Part shown: positions 7,760-17,586 of the stretch, in pieces | How the letters are laid out: every line of letters begins with the position of its first letter | Position numbering within the stretch: the first letter of the stretch is position 1 | From: Streptomyces hygroscopicus | GTDB taxonomy: Bacteria > Actinomycetota > Actinomycetes > Streptomycetales > Streptomycetaceae | DNA: 64,000 nucleotides | Assembly (NCBI RefSeq): GCF_026168105.1 | Contig: NZ_LBMW01000001.1 | Location: 1-64,000, forward strand | Reading direction: 5' to 3' | Translations under genes and position numbers: made by a program | The notes under the pieces: model-generated | The model's input: only the letters and a program-made list of their open reading frames with translations | Database searches by the model: none | Told to the model about the DNA's origin: nothing

Positions 7760-10384
7760 GGTGAGCCCGAGCTTGCGGAAGATGTTGCGCAGGTGCGCGT
7801 CGACCGTCCGTGGGCTGAGGAACAACTTCGCCGCCACCTCCTTGGAGGTGGCGCCGTCGGCGACCAGGCGTGCGATGTGCACCTCCTGCATTGTCAGCTG
7901 GTCCGATGCCTTCGACGTGCGGCTGCGGGCCTGCTCGCCCGTGGCGCGCAACTCGCCGGCGGCCCGCTCGGCGAACGCCTCCACGCCGAGGTCGGACAGC
8001 GACTCGTGCGCCAGCCGCAGCGCGGACCGGGCGTCACGCCTTCGGCCCTGGCGGCGCAGCCACTCCCCGTACAGCAGATGTGCCCGGGCGCGGTAGACGA
8101 CCAGTGCGCCGTCGTCGAGCAGACCGATCGCCTCTTGGTAGGCGGACTCGTCCTCGGTCACCAGGGCCCGCGCATAGGCCTCGACTCCAAGACCCCACGC
8201 GTGGCCGCCTGCCTGGGTGCGCTCTTGGAGGGACGCGAGGGCCGCAGCAGCGGCCTCGGTCTCGCCGCACCGCATGGCCGCCTCGACGAGCTCGGGCAGG
8301 GCAAGGCCCGCCGTGCCAACGGGGCCGCACTCGACCGCTTGCTTCGCCGCATTCAGCGCGGCCGGGTAGTCGGCCAGGCCGTTGCTGAGCACGGCCGTCG
8401 CCCACTGCACGCTGAGGCTCATCCGGTGGTCCACCGACGCGAACAGTTCGACGGCCTCCTTGCGCCGTCCGCGCAGCGCGGCCAGGTGGAGGCGCGGATA
8501 GACCAACGGCGCCGCGCCGGTGGCGTCGGCGATCGCCTCCTCCTCGGAGATGAGCTCCACCGCGGCACCGAAGTCGCCGGTGTGCGCGGTCACGGCGGCC
8601 TGCATGGCCAGTCCGATGGGCAGCGCGTGGAAGGAGCCCGACTCCCGGCCGGCCGTGACGGCACGGGTGGCGATGCCGTACATGGCCTCGATGTTCCACA
8701 GCTCGTTGGCCACCATGAAGCCCAGTGACGGCCGCCTGGCCCACACCTCCTCGTCGGCGTCGGCGACGACCGGCCTGAGGATCTCCCCCGCCGCCCGGTG
8801 CCCGTCGCTGACCAGGTTGATCAGGCCGGTCAACACCACCGCCGCGCCGGATTCCGACTCGCCCGACGGCGGGACTTTCCTGACGGCCTCCACCACGTGG
8901 TCGAGGCCGCCGAGCAGAAGGCCCATCTCGATGGCGTCCAGATAGCACTCCCGTGACCAGGCGGGGTCGGTGGCCGCCAGCCGGGCGGCGGCACGCAGGA
9001 GGTACTTCGTGGGGCCTTCGTCCCCCCGGCGGCGGACGAACGACAGCCTGCCGCGGAGCAGGTCGGCCCTGGCGGCCTGGCTCGGATCGTCGGTTCGGAC
9101 GGTGGTGAGCAGTTCGGCCGCGGTGTCGAACTCGCCCACCGAGAGCTTGGCCTGGACCGCGGCGAGGACCCGCTCGGTGCGTTGGACAGGGCCGATGGTG
9201 AGCGCGGCCGAGCGTTCGAGGAAGGCCGCCGCCGCCGCGACACCGCCACGTTCGCGGGCGCGGGTGGCGGAGGCTTCGAGCTCGGCGGCGACCTGCTCGT
9301 CCGGGCCGGCACTGGCCTGGGCGCGGTGCCAGGCCCGCCGGTCGGGGTCGGCGACCGGGTCGGTCGCGGCGGCCAGCGCCTCGTGCGCCCTGCGCCGCTC
9401 CTCCGGTGCCGCGGCGTGGTAGGTGGCCGAGCGGGCGAGGGGGTGGCTGAACCGGATCCGGGTGCCGAACTCGACCAGCGGGGCGCACTCCGCGACGGCA
9501 GCCGCGTCGACGCCCAGGAGTTCGGCCGCACGCCACAGCAGGCCCGGGTCACCGATCGGGTCGGCTGCGGCGACGGTCACCAGCAGCCGGGCCGCCGGGG
9601 GCAGGAGCTCCAGCCGGGACCGGAAGCTCTGCTCGATCACGCCAGGTACCGAGTCGGGCTGGGCGAAACCGCCCGCCATTCCGGCGAGTCCGGCGGTCCT
9701 GGGAAGCTCCACCAGCGCGAGGGGATTGCCGCGCGCCTCGGCCAGGATGCGGTCGCGCACCCGCTCGTCCAGCGGAGCGCGGATCGCCGCGGCCAGCAGC
9801 GCGCGGGCATCCGATTCGCCAAGACCCTGAAGCGAACGGCCGGGCAGCTCGTCCAGCTCGGGCAGGCGGCTCGGATCGCGCGCCGCGAACACGAGGGCGA
9901 TCGACTCGGCCGAGATCCGGCGGGCCAGGAAGGCCAGCGCCTTGGCCGACGCCCGGTCCAGCCATTGTGCGTCGTCGACGACGCACAGGAGCGGGCGTTC
10001 CCGCACGGTCTCCACCAGAAGGCCCAGTGACGCGACGCCGACCAGGAACGGATCGGGTGTGCCGGTGTCGAGGCCGAAGGCGATCTCCAGCGCCTTGCGG
10101 TGCCGCGCAGGCAGCGCCATCAGCCGGTCGGTGACGGGCGCGAGCAACTGGTGCAGCGCGGCGAACGGCAGCTCCGTCTCGAACTCCGCGCCGGACGCCC
10201 GCATGACGAGGAATCCGGTCTCGGCCTCGTCCAGGTGCCGCAGCAGCGCGCTCTTGCCGATGCCTGGCTCACCACGCAGGACCAGGGCGCCGCCCCGGCT
10301 CTCCCGCGCCGCTTCGAGTAGGGCGTCGAGCTGCCGTATCTCGTCATGACGACCGATCAGCTCATCGGTGTGGGTCTCCGGCAT
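7721..10384 (-). CDS. LAL-type (large ATP-binding LuxR) transcriptional regulator
   Basis: An 887-aa cytoplasmic regulator. The N-terminus (MPETHTDELIGRHDEIRQL) leads into a STAND/AAA ATPase with Walker A GEPGIGKSALL at about residues 38-48 and Walker B LLCVVDDAQWLD. A long helical TPR-like middle follows, and a C-terminal LuxR helix-turn-helix (TMQEVHIARLVADGATSKEV, AAKLFLSPRTVDAHLRN). Size fits the LAL class, often pathway-specific activators in Streptomyces. I place the start at 10384 because upstream residues in the same frame look non-coding and this Met precedes the typical RDEIRQLD-like opening. It is divergent from the MFS/carotenoid-oxygenase pair and is the obvious candidate to control it. 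Confidence 0.9.
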   Translation of the reverse strand: MPETHTDELIGRHDEIRQLDALLEAARESRGGALVLRGEPGIGKSALLRHLDEAETGFLVMRASGAEFETELPFAALHQLLAPVTDRLMALPARHRKALEIAFGLDTGTPDPFLVGVASLGLLVETVRERPLLCVVDDAQWLDRASAKALAFLARRISAESIALVFAARDPSRLPELDELPGRSLQGLGESDARALLAAAIRAPLDERVRDRILAEARGNPLALVELPRTAGLAGMAGGFAQPDSVPGVIEQSFRSRLELLPPAARLLVTVAAADPIGDPGLLWRAAELLGVDAAAVAECAPLVEFGTRIRFSHPLARSATYHAAAPEERRRAHEALAAATDPVADPDRRAWHRAQASAGPDEQVAAELEASATRARERGGVAAAAAFLERSAALTIGPVQRTERVLAAVQAKLSVGEFDTAAELLTTVRTDDPSQAARADLLRGRLSFVRRRGDEGPTKYLLRAAARLAATDPAWSRECYLDAIEMGLLLGGLDHVVEAVRKVPPSGESESGAAVVLTGLINLVSDGHRAAGEILRPVVADADEEVWARRPSLGFMVANELWNIEAMYGIATRAVTAGRESGSFHALPIGLAMQAAVTAHTGDFGAAVELISEEEAIADATGAAPLVYPRLHLAALRGRRKEAVELFASVDHRMSLSVQWATAVLSNGLADYPAALNAAKQAVECGPVGTAGLALPELVEAAMRCGETEAAAAALASLQERTQAGGHAWGLGVEAYARALVTEDESAYQEAIGLLDDGALVVYRARAHLLYGEWLRRQGRRRDARSALRLAHESLSDLGVEAFAERAAGELRATGEQARSRTSKASDQLTMQEVHIARLVADGATSKEVAAKLFLSPRTVDAHLRNIFRKLGLTSRRQLRDLPDIR

Positions 10385-10517
10385 GTCCGAAAACCTATGC
10401 GGTTGTGCGCCGCAAGGGAATCCAGAACGGACAGTGCCCCAGAAGCCGCCCCGGCGGGAGTCGTATAGGCAACGATTACCGACGCGAGCGGCGGGCGCGC
10501 GCTGCGAGTGTCGAGCC

Positions 10518-11798
10518 ATGACCCGCACCGCAAGGCAACCGACCGCCACCGGCTGGATACCGCTGGCGGTTCTGGCCACTGCCCAGTTCCTGGTTGTGCT
10601 GAGCACTTCGATCGTGAACGTCGCCCTGCCCCAGATCCGGGCCGGGCTCGATCTGTCGGACGCGGGCCAGGCGTGGACGGTCAACGCCTACGTACTGGTC
10701 TTCGGCGCGCTGTTGCTGCCGGGCGGGCGCGCAGGCGACGTATACGGCCTTCGCCGCGTGTTTCTGCTCGGCGTCGGCCTGTTCGCACTCTCCTCCCTGG
10801 GTGCGGCACTGGCGCCCACGGCGATCGTGCTGATCGCTTGCAGGGCAGTGCAGGGAATCGGCGCCGCGCTGCTGGCGCCCACGGCGCTGGCCCTCGTGCT
10901 GACGATCTATCCCGACAGGGAGCGGCGTGGCACCGCGCTCGGAGTGTGGGGCGCGGTCTCCGGTGCCGGCGGGGCGGCGGGCGTGCTGCTGAGCGGGCTG
11001 CTCACCAGCCTGTACGGCTGGCGTGCGGTGTTCGTCGTGATGACGCCCCTCGCCCTGGCCGTCCTGGTGGCCACCCGGCTGCTGGTCGGGGCCGACCGGC
11101 CGCGTGGCGGAAGCCTGGACGCGCCGGGCGCAGTGACGGTGACGGCGGGGCTGGTCGCACTCACCTACGGCCTGTCAGGCCCTTGGCCGCTCGCTGTGAT
11201 CGGTCTGGCGCTGCTCGGCCTGTTCGTGGTGCTCCAGCGCCGCGCCGCCGACCCGCTGCTGCCGACGCGCATGAGCGTGGTGGCGGTGCCCAACGTGCTG
11301 ATGGCCCTGCTGGGCGCGGTCTGGCTCGGCCTGTTCTACTTCCTGCCCCTCTACCAGCAACGCACCCTTGGCTACTCGCCCTTGGAGGCCGGGCTGACCC
11401 AGCTTCCCCTCGCCCTCATGATCACCCTCTCGTCGTGGGCCACCGGCAAAGTCTCCGGACGCCATGTGCTCCCCGTGGGCCTGCTGGTCCTCGCGGCCGG
11501 ACTGGCCTGGCTGTCCCGAACCCCGGCCGACGGCACCTTCCCTGTGGACCTGCTCGGCCCGACGCTCCTCATCGGCATCGGGCTGGGGGTGGCCTTCGTC
11601 CGGCTCACCGCGATGTCCTCCACGGGCGTCCCGGCTGCCGACAACGGCCTGGCCGGCGGGCTGGTCAACGCCACCCGGCAGATCGGCGGAGCCATCGGCC
11701 TGTCGTTCCTGACCCTTCTCCCCTCCTCCGGCGCGGCCTTCCTGGCCTGCGCCGCCCTGACCGTGCTCATCTCGGCTCTCTCAACGCGAAAGGCATGA
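10518..11798 (+). CDS. MFS transporter, EmrB/QacA-like exporter
   Basis: A 426-aa integral membrane protein of the major facilitator superfamily with roughly 12-13 hydrophobic segments. Drug:proton-antiporter marks are present: VVLSTSIVNVALPQI in the first helix region, then WTVNAYVLVFGALLLPGG and GRAGDVYGLRRVFLLG, and the motif-C-like GAVSGAGGAAGVLLSGLL. It probably exports a small hydrophobic compound. Its stop overlaps the start of the carotenoid-oxygenase gene (ATGA at 11795-11798), so the two are coupled and the exporter may handle an apocarotenoid. Length is a little short for a 14-helix member. Confidence 0.85.
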   Translation: MTRTARQPTATGWIPLAVLATAQFLVVLSTSIVNVALPQIRAGLDLSDAGQAWTVNAYVLVFGALLLPGGRAGDVYGLRRVFLLGVGLFALSSLGAALAPTAIVLIACRAVQGIGAALLAPTALALVLTIYPDRERRGTALGVWGAVSGAGGAAGVLLSGLLTSLYGWRAVFVVMTPLALAVLVATRLLVGADRPRGGSLDAPGAVTVTAGLVALTYGLSGPWPLAVIGLALLGLFVVLQRRAADPLLPTRMSVVAVPNVLMALLGAVWLGLFYFLPLYQQRTLGYSPLEAGLTQLPLALMITLSSWATGKVSGRHVLPVGLLVLAAGLAWLSRTPADGTFPVDLLGPTLLIGIGLGVAFVRLTAMSSTGVPAADNGLAGGLVNATRQIGGAIGLSFLTLLPSSGAAFLACAALTVLISALSTRKA

Positions 11799-13138
11799 CC
11801 ATGACCCTGAACAAGCCGTACATCAGCGGCCACTTCACCCCCGTCACCGACGAGATCACCGGCCGCGAGCTGAAAGTGCGCGGCACCCTCCCGCCCGAGC
11901 TGAACGGCCGCTACTTCCGCAACGGTCACAACCCCAAGCCGGGCATCACCCCCACCCACTGGTTCCGCGGCGAGGGCATGATCCACGGCGTCCGCCTCAC
12001 GGGCGGCCGGGCCGAGTGGTACCGCAACCGCTGGGTGCGCACCCCCTTCCTGGACGGCGTGCCGTTCACCGGAACCGAGCTCGAAGTCAGCGCCGCCGCC
12101 ACCAACATCATCTTCCACGGAGGCCGCTATCTGGCCCTGCAGGAGGCCAACCTGCCCTGGGAGGTCAGCGCCGACCTCGACACGATCGGCGTCTACGACT
12201 TCGGCGGCAAGCTCACCAGCGCGATGACCGCCCACCCCAAGGAGGACCCGGAGACCGGCGAGCTGCACTTCTTCAGCTACAGCCCCTTCCCGCCGTACCT
12301 GACCTACTACGTGGCCGACGCCTCCGGCAATATCGTCAAGTCGGAGGTCATCGACGGCTCCGGCCCGTCGCTCATGCACGACTTCGCCATCACTCGCGAG
12401 CACGTCGTCTTCATCAACTCGCCGGTGATCTTCGACCACGCCGAGCAGTCCGGCATCCCCTACCGCTGGCACGACGACGTCCCGCTGCGCATCGGCGTGA
12501 TGCCGCGCGCCGGGGGCAGGACCACGTGGTTCGAGGTGGCCGACCAGGCGGCGCTGTTGCACGTCACCAACGCGTACACCGACGCGCAGGGCCGGATCGT
12601 CCTCGAAGCACCGTGCTTCGACCGTTCCGCCTGGGAGAGCTCGTGGAAGTGGTGGGTCGGCGCTCCCGGCTACGGCACCAGCCCCGCCACCGGCTCGACC
12701 TTCTACCGGTGGATCATGGACCCGGCCACGGGCAAGGTCACCACTGAGTCTCTCAATGACCTGGTCACCGAGTTCCCGTCGATCAACGACGCCCACGCCG
12801 GTTCGGCCTACCGCTACAGCTACGCCATCGCCTTCCCCGGCGCGGGCCTGTCGGGCTACCACACCGTCAAGTTCGACACGCGGACCGGCCAGGAGAAGCT
12901 GCTCGCGCACGGCGAGGGCCGGATGCCCGGCGAGGCCGTCTTCGCGCCCGCCGAGGGCGGGACCGCCGAGGACGACGGCTACCTGCTCACCATCGTCAGT
13001 GACCTCACGGCCGACGCCTCGGAGCTGCTCGTCCTGGACGCGAGCGACCTGAGCACCGTGGCCGCAGTCGAACTCCCCCGCAGGGTGCCCGCCGGTATCC
13101 ACGGCCACTGGATCCCCGATTCCGAACTGCCTGCCTGA
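11795..13138 (+). CDS. Carotenoid cleavage oxygenase (RPE65 / lignostilbene dioxygenase family)
   Basis: A 447-aa Fe(II) dioxygenase that cleaves conjugated double bonds in carotenoids, apocarotenoids or stilbenes. The start of the seven-bladed propeller is typical (LPPELNGRYFRNGHNPKP, THWFRGEGMIHGVRL). The four expected iron-ligand His regions are visible: TAHPKEDPETGELHFF, SLMHDFAITREHV, LLHVTNAYTDAQG and the C-terminal GIHGHWIP. No signal peptide. A second Met (11801) is an alternative start. It is translationally coupled to the MFS exporter and is under the divergent LAL regulator by position. No carotenoid-synthesis gene lies in the window, so the substrate is open. Confidence 0.9.
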   Translation: MTMTLNKPYISGHFTPVTDEITGRELKVRGTLPPELNGRYFRNGHNPKPGITPTHWFRGEGMIHGVRLTGGRAEWYRNRWVRTPFLDGVPFTGTELEVSAAATNIIFHGGRYLALQEANLPWEVSADLDTIGVYDFGGKLTSAMTAHPKEDPETGELHFFSYSPFPPYLTYYVADASGNIVKSEVIDGSGPSLMHDFAITREHVVFINSPVIFDHAEQSGIPYRWHDDVPLRIGVMPRAGGRTTWFEVADQAALLHVTNAYTDAQGRIVLEAPCFDRSAWESSWKWWVGAPGYGTSPATGSTFYRWIMDPATGKVTTESLNDLVTEFPSINDAHAGSAYRYSYAIAFPGAGLSGYHTVKFDTRTGQEKLLAHGEGRMPGEAVFAPAEGGTAEDDGYLLTIVSDLTADASELLVLDASDLSTVAAVELPRRVPAGIHGHWIPDSELPA

Positions 13139-13287
13139 CCCACCCCGGCCGCCCGGGCCGCCGCTGACTCCCCCGCAACAGCGGCGCGGGCTCCAACGCC
13201 ACCGCAGCAGCCCTCGTCCTCTGGCTCCGCACCTCTCAGGTGTGTGGGTGGCTGACCACACACATTTTTCAACACTCTGGAGTCCCG

Positions 13288-13422
13288 ATGAAGTTCCTGT
13301 TCGAGAACGACGCGTTCTCCTTCGAGGCGCTGCGCCTTCGACTGGACCGACACGGTCCTCACCCGCTGCGCCGATGGGCGCAACTGAAGCCGCAGCCAGT
13401 CGCGGCACCCCACGGCTTGTGA
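13288..13422 (+). pseudogene. N-terminal remnant of an alpha/beta-hydrolase gene
   Basis: MKFLFENDAFSFEALR is the conserved opening of a Streptomyces alpha/beta-hydrolase (prolyl-oligopeptidase-like) family. After about 18 residues the homologous sequence is lost and the frame ends at 13422. A GAGTC-type upstream region remains. This is a deletion relic, not a working gene. Confidence 0.55.
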
Positions 13423-13486
13423 CGAACGGCAAAGACCGCGCGCCGCATGTCCTGCAAGAAACCCATCACTACGAAGGAGAACTGCC

Positions 13487-13924
13487 ATGTCGGCTTCCGC
13501 CAACGCCCTGCTCGCCGAGCCGTGGAAGGACCTGTGGAACAACGACCTGTCCCAGACCGAGAAGATCATCGCCCCTGACTTCGTCGCGCACGCCGCCCCC
13601 ATCACCGGGTCTGGCGACGACACCGTGCACGGCCGTGAGGGCCTGAACGGCTGGGTGGCCGGCATCCACACCATCCTGCGCGACCTCAGCTTCGAGATCA
13701 CGGTCGGCCCGATCGCCACTGACGACTACCTGGTGGTCCGCTGGGCGGCCGAAGGCACCTACGCCGGAGGCTTCCCGGGAGCGTCCGACGACGCCGTGGG
13801 CAACCGCGTCCACTTCACCGGCACCGACACCCTGCTGATCAAGAACGGCATGCTCGCCGAGTACTGGGCCAACGCCGACAGCCTGCTGTTCGTGCAGCAG
13901 CTCGGTGTCCGCGAACTGTCCTGA
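13487..13924 (+). CDS. SnoaL-like polyketide cyclase / ester cyclase-fold protein
   Basis: A 145-aa protein with the NTF2-like cone fold. Marks of the SnoaL/ester-cyclase group: WKDLWNNDLSQTEKIIAPDF at the start, GREGLNGWVAGIHTILRDLS in the middle, and a hydrophobic pocket ending GMLAEYWANADSLLFVQQLG. A clear GAAGGAG ribosome site precedes the ATG. Members cyclise polyketides or bind small hydrophobic ligands, but many are of unknown role. No polyketide synthase is nearby; it follows the carotenoid-oxygenase pair by 350 bp and might act in the same pathway. Confidence 0.8.
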   Translation: MSASANALLAEPWKDLWNNDLSQTEKIIAPDFVAHAAPITGSGDDTVHGREGLNGWVAGIHTILRDLSFEITVGPIATDDYLVVRWAAEGTYAGGFPGASDDAVGNRVHFTGTDTLLIKNGMLAEYWANADSLLFVQQLGVRELS

Positions 13925-14239
13925 ACGGCGCGCAGCCGGTTCCACAACGGGTCGGCCCGGCAGACTGCTGATGGCCCTGCCGCGTGAGTTGACGTCCGCC
14001 GCGCAGATGAAAGAGGCATTGCTCGGTCTGGGACTGCAGACCGTACTCACTGCGGGCAGGAGCAGGGCCTGAAGCTCACCTTCCCGCCTGCCTATGAGGC
14101 CGGGGGCAAGGTCCTCGCCTCCCGCATCGCTGTCGCAATTTGAGTCACAGCCGAGCGTCCGGGGTCACCTCCGCGTCATCGACGGCGCTTACGGGCTCCC
14201 GCGGAACTGGTTTGGAGCCGAGGTCCCGCCCCCGTCACC

Positions 14240-14840
14240 TCGCTGCCTTCGTCCCGACCATGCTCCGCCCGCTGCCACACCCGGTGTGGTCTGCCGGATG
14301 CAGTGGCGGCAGAGGCGTTGTGGTGGGAACAGCACATTGGGGAGGTGCTGCGCGGGGTTCCGCCGCAGGCAGCACCGGGCACGATGCCGAAGCCGGAGTA
14401 CGACCGGGCGGTGGTGTCGCTGACCCGCCGTGAGCAGGCCAAGGCAGCGGAATTGACTGCTGCTGGGGCGGCCTGTGACAGCGAGCGCGATCGCCGGCGC
14501 CGCCGCCGCTGTGAGGCCCGCGAAGTGGTCGGGATGGCCGACAACCGAGCCACCAGGCCGGTCACCGCGCACGGCTGGGTGGACCCGCCGGTGATGGAGG
14601 CGATGCGGAAGGCGATCGCTGAAGCCGCGCAGGATTTCTCACGGACGGCGACCTACCTGTTCCGGCGGACCGGCCGGATCCTGGAGGCGGATCACGGGCG
14701 GGGTGCGGTGGAGTTGCCGTCGCAGCGCAGTCTCTACCTGCTGCTGGAGAAGCTGTCAGCGGGAAAGCACACCACCGGATCGGCCCGCACCCGCCGATCT
14801 CTGGCCGACCGGCCCGAGGGGCCGTTCGGCGAAAGGAACG
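14240..14840 (+). pseudogene. Mu-type (integrase-core) transposase, N-terminal fragment
   Basis: The frame from about 14285 reads LPDAVAAEALWWEQHIGEVL, TMPKPEYDRAVVSLTRREQA and then helix-turn-helix parts (AEAAQDFSRTATYLFRRTGR; LPSQRSLYLLLEKLSAGKHT; RRSLADRPEGPFGE). This is the start of the large TnsB/MuA-like transposases common in Streptomyces. It breaks off before the DDE catalytic domain, near the 3' end of the DinB gene. The extreme 5' end appears frameshifted near 14285. Confidence 0.75.
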
Positions 14841-14911
14841 CGTGGCCAGGCCGCCTTCGGCTGAGAGGGAGTCGGATGCTTGCGCGGTCCTTCCGACCGC
14901 GCAAGCACGTT

Positions 14912-15439
14912 TCACGCGCCGGTAGTTCCGTCGATCTGCTCGCGGATGAGGTCGGCATGACCGTTGTGACGCGCGTACTCCTCGATCATGTGCACCATGA
15001 TCCAGCGCAGGGAGACTCCCTGATCGCCGATGTGGCCAGCTTCCTGTTCGGACAGTCGGCCGGAGTCGTCCAGCGATCCGTCGGCGATCAGCTCACGGCC
15101 TCGGGCGACCTCCGCTTGCCAAGCAGCCATCGCCTCGTCGAGCCCTCGTTCCGGCTGAAGGGCAAACCCGTCGAGGTTGCTCTCCCCGAAGACCGGAGGC
15201 GCATCCTGACCTGCGAATACACGCTGGAACCAGTTGCGCTCCACCTCAGCCAAGTGCTGAACGAGACCGAGCAGCGTCATCGACGAGGGTGACACCACAA
15301 CAAGCCGTAATTGCTCATCTTTGAGGCCCGAACACTTCAGGGCGAGAGTCGCACGGTGAAAGTCCAGCCACGCTTCCAGCGTGGCGCGCTCGTCAGCGTG
15401 CGCGGGCGGGATTGGCCGTCCATCTGGTGTCGTATTCAT
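14912..15439 (-). CDS. DinB-superfamily protein (DUF664)
   Basis: A 175-aa four-helix-bundle protein of the DinB/DUF664 group, metal-binding proteins of which some are mycothiol- or bacillithiol-dependent transferases. Features: [20 protein letters not shown], a first ligand region [16 protein letters not shown], and the C-terminal [20 protein letters not shown] with the usual His residues (H-x3-E near the end, then H-x-G-H-A). The start at 15439 ([12 protein letters not shown]) is chosen over an upstream Met because the family begins here. It is flanked by a transposase remnant and by a damaged oxidoreductase gene on the other strand. Confidence 0.85.
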   Translation of the reverse strand: MNTTPDGRPIPPAHADERATLEAWLDFHRATLALKCSGLKDEQLRLVVVSPSSMTLLGLVQHLAEVERNWFQRVFAGQDAPPVFGESNLDGFALQPERGLDEAMAAWQAEVARGRELIADGSLDDSGRLSEQEAGHIGDQGVSLRWIMVHMIEEYARHNGHADLIREQIDGTTGA

Positions 15440-15569
15440 GAGCAAACCCTGGCAGCAGCAGCCGTGGCTCACGACCGTCTTCGCTGGCGACGAACACGCG
15501 TCTCACCCATCTCCCAGGCGAACCACTGACATCGAAACTCACTGACATTGATCTTGCTGAACCACGGGA

Positions 15570-16728
15570 GGTGACTCCCGGAACCACCTCCGTGTCGGTG
15601 TCGTAGGTCTGAGCGCGAGCGGCGGGTGGGCGGCCACCCCATGTGCCCGCGCTGGCCGGGCTCGACGGATACGAGTTGCGGGCGCTGAGCGCGAGTACCG
15701 CCGAGTCGGCGCGTGCGGCCGGCGAGAGGTATGCGGTGCCGCTGGCCTTCGCCAGTGCAGAGGAGCTGGCCCGCAGCGAGGAAGTCGACCTCGTGGTGGT
15801 GACGGTGAAGGTTCCGCACCACCTGAAGCTCATCCGACCCGCGCTGGAAACGGGGAAGGCGGTGTTCAGCGAGTGGCCGCTCGGTGCCGACCTCGCGCAG
15901 GCCGAGCAACTGGCCGACCTCGCGCATCGCAGGGGCGTGCTCACGGCTGTCGGTCTGCAGGCCCGGTCGGCTCCGCCGCTTCGGCATCTGCGGGACTTGG
16001 TCACCGACGGCTACGTGGGGCGGGTGCTGTCGACCAGCATGCTCGGGTCAGGCTGGATCGGTGGCGCCACTTACGACGACAGCCATGCGTACATTCTGGA
16101 CGTCACGAGCGGCGCCACGCTGCTGTCGATCCCCTTCGGGCACTCGGTCGACGCGCTGACCATGGTGCTCGGGGAGTTCCGCGAGGTGTCGACTCTCATC
16201 GAGAACCTGCGCCCGGAGGTCGTCCACGTCACGAGCGGGGCGGTCGCGGCCAAGAGCGCAGAGGACCAGATCGCCGTCACTGGTGTGCTGGAGTCGGGGG
16301 CCGTGGCCGCGGTGCACTTCCGCGGTGGGACGTCCCGCGCCACCGCGTTTCATTGGGAGATCAACGGCACGGAGGGTGATCTCGTCGTCAAGGCCGACCA
16401 GGCTCTGTGGTTCCAGGGGCGGCTGCGGCTGTACGGCGCCCGGGGAGAAGACGGCGCCTTGGCCGAACTTCCGGTTCCCGCCCACTATCAGCGCTCGCTG
16501 ACGCAATGGACCGAGCGATCCGCCGAGCCCGCCTGCAACGTCGCCCACGAGTACGCGCTCCTGCGCGACCAGATCACCGGGAGCCTTGCGCCGGACAGGG
16601 ACGGCGTTCCCGACTTCCGGCACGCGGTCCGGCGGCACGGGATGCTGGGAAACATCGGGGAGGCAGCGCGGACCGGCCGGAAGGTCACTCGCAGAGCAAG
16701 GCTCGTAGGAGCGTGCCCCACATGGTGA
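15570..16728 (+). pseudogene. Gfo/Idh/MocA-family NAD(P)-dependent oxidoreductase with broken 5' end
   Basis: From GTG 15643 a 361-aa frame encodes most of a Gfo/Idh/MocA oxidoreductase: VDLVVVTVKVPHHLKLIRPA, the catalytic-lysine-type segment TGKAVFSEWPLG (Ser where the EKP motif has Lys), and LGSGWIGGATYDDSHAYILD in the substrate domain. The nucleotide-binding start is in another frame upstream (VGVVGLSASGGWAA, 15595-15636). A 2-base loss near 15637 separates it from the rest. As read, a protein from 15643 would lack the first beta strand and glycine loop, so it is probably inactive unless sequencing is at fault. Confidence 0.7.
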
Positions 16729-16815
16729 GGCGGCGGAGGCGTTTGTAACAGCAGAGGGCGGCCGCCAATCCGAGAAAAGTCAGGTAGTTGCCCGGGTGAC
16801 GCTCATAGCGGTGGT
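16690..16815 (-). pseudogene. IS5-type transposase, C-terminal fragment
   Basis: Minus-strand reading gives LNHRYERHPGNYLTFLGLAA followed by ALCCYKRLRRLTMWGT, the closing block of IS5-type transposases (R-x-E-R...F-L-A-L). It begins within the 3' end of the oxidoreductase frame, so insertion and deletion truncated that gene's 3' end too. Confidence 0.7.
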
Positions 16816-17586
16816 TGAGTCTGGGTACCCGCTCGGGTGTTGAGTGGTTGGGTCAGATGGCTCCTCGTCGCCTGCGGCGTCATCCTCACTTTCTGGCTGG
16901 GCGTACTGCTCGGCCGTTGGCTACCAATCGGAGTTCCCGAGAACGAAGCCCGGGCCATGCTCGTCGCGTACCAGGTTCGCTCGAGCTGGTCGAGGGCGCG
17001 GAGCGCGTCCTCCAAGGCAGCCACCAGCGCCGACCAATCACCTCCGATTACCGGAAATGGCACACGCAGCACTGACAGCCACACGTTACTCCGCCGTAGT
17101 TCCGGGCGTGATGGACGGCGAGCCCCGCGGGTTGTCGGAGTTCGCCCGTGGGTTCGTGGTGAACATGCTGATCCGCCGCGGCCATCGTCGATGACCCAGA
17201 TACCGGCTCCGGGACTGGTGGGCTCGTATGTCGAGATGTCGCGTATTCCTCGTTGAGGTCGGTCCTGGTGTCACCGTGTGTGGTCGCCGGGGGCGTATCG
17301 GCTGCCACGCAACCAGAACATCGCCGCCCAGCGCGCCCGTGATGCACAGCGAAAGACCGGGGAAAGTACATGTCCGCAAGGACAACGTCCGCCCTGGTGC
17401 GCCGATGACCGCGCCGCCGGGGAACGCGCAGGCAGCCCATGAGACTGCTGCGGTTGAGTGACAAGGAGTACGGCTCCACAAGGAGGTTCACGATGTCGCG
17501 AGATGATTTCTCTTAGCTTCTTCTGAGATTCGCATGTGTCGCCCAGCAGGTGGACGCCTGCGTCCGCCGCCCATGGAGGTCATCGG
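16816..17586. other. Gap with gene debris, nothing intact
   Basis: About 770 bases without a convincing gene. On the plus strand, 16837-16975 encodes a possible membrane-anchor fragment (WLLVACGVILTFWLGVLLG). On the minus strand, 16965-17080 encodes VPFPVIGGDWSALVAALEDA followed by LRALDQLER, which looks coding. Neither has a matching partner. From 17100 to 17580 several short frames exist on both strands but none shows a family or ribosome site I can support. Confidence 0.4.

Noticed and set aside
8034..9536. Long plus- and minus-frame ORFs overlapping the LAL regulator
   Set aside because: Arg/Gly/Pro-rich readings with no motif; typical shadows in GC-rich DNA. The 7721-10384 frame has Walker and LuxR motifs.
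11372..13432. 686-aa minus-strand ORF over the exporter and carotenoid oxygenase
   Set aside because: Antisense shadow; composition is Val/Gly/Arg-rich with no family, while the plus strand has iron-ligand motifs.
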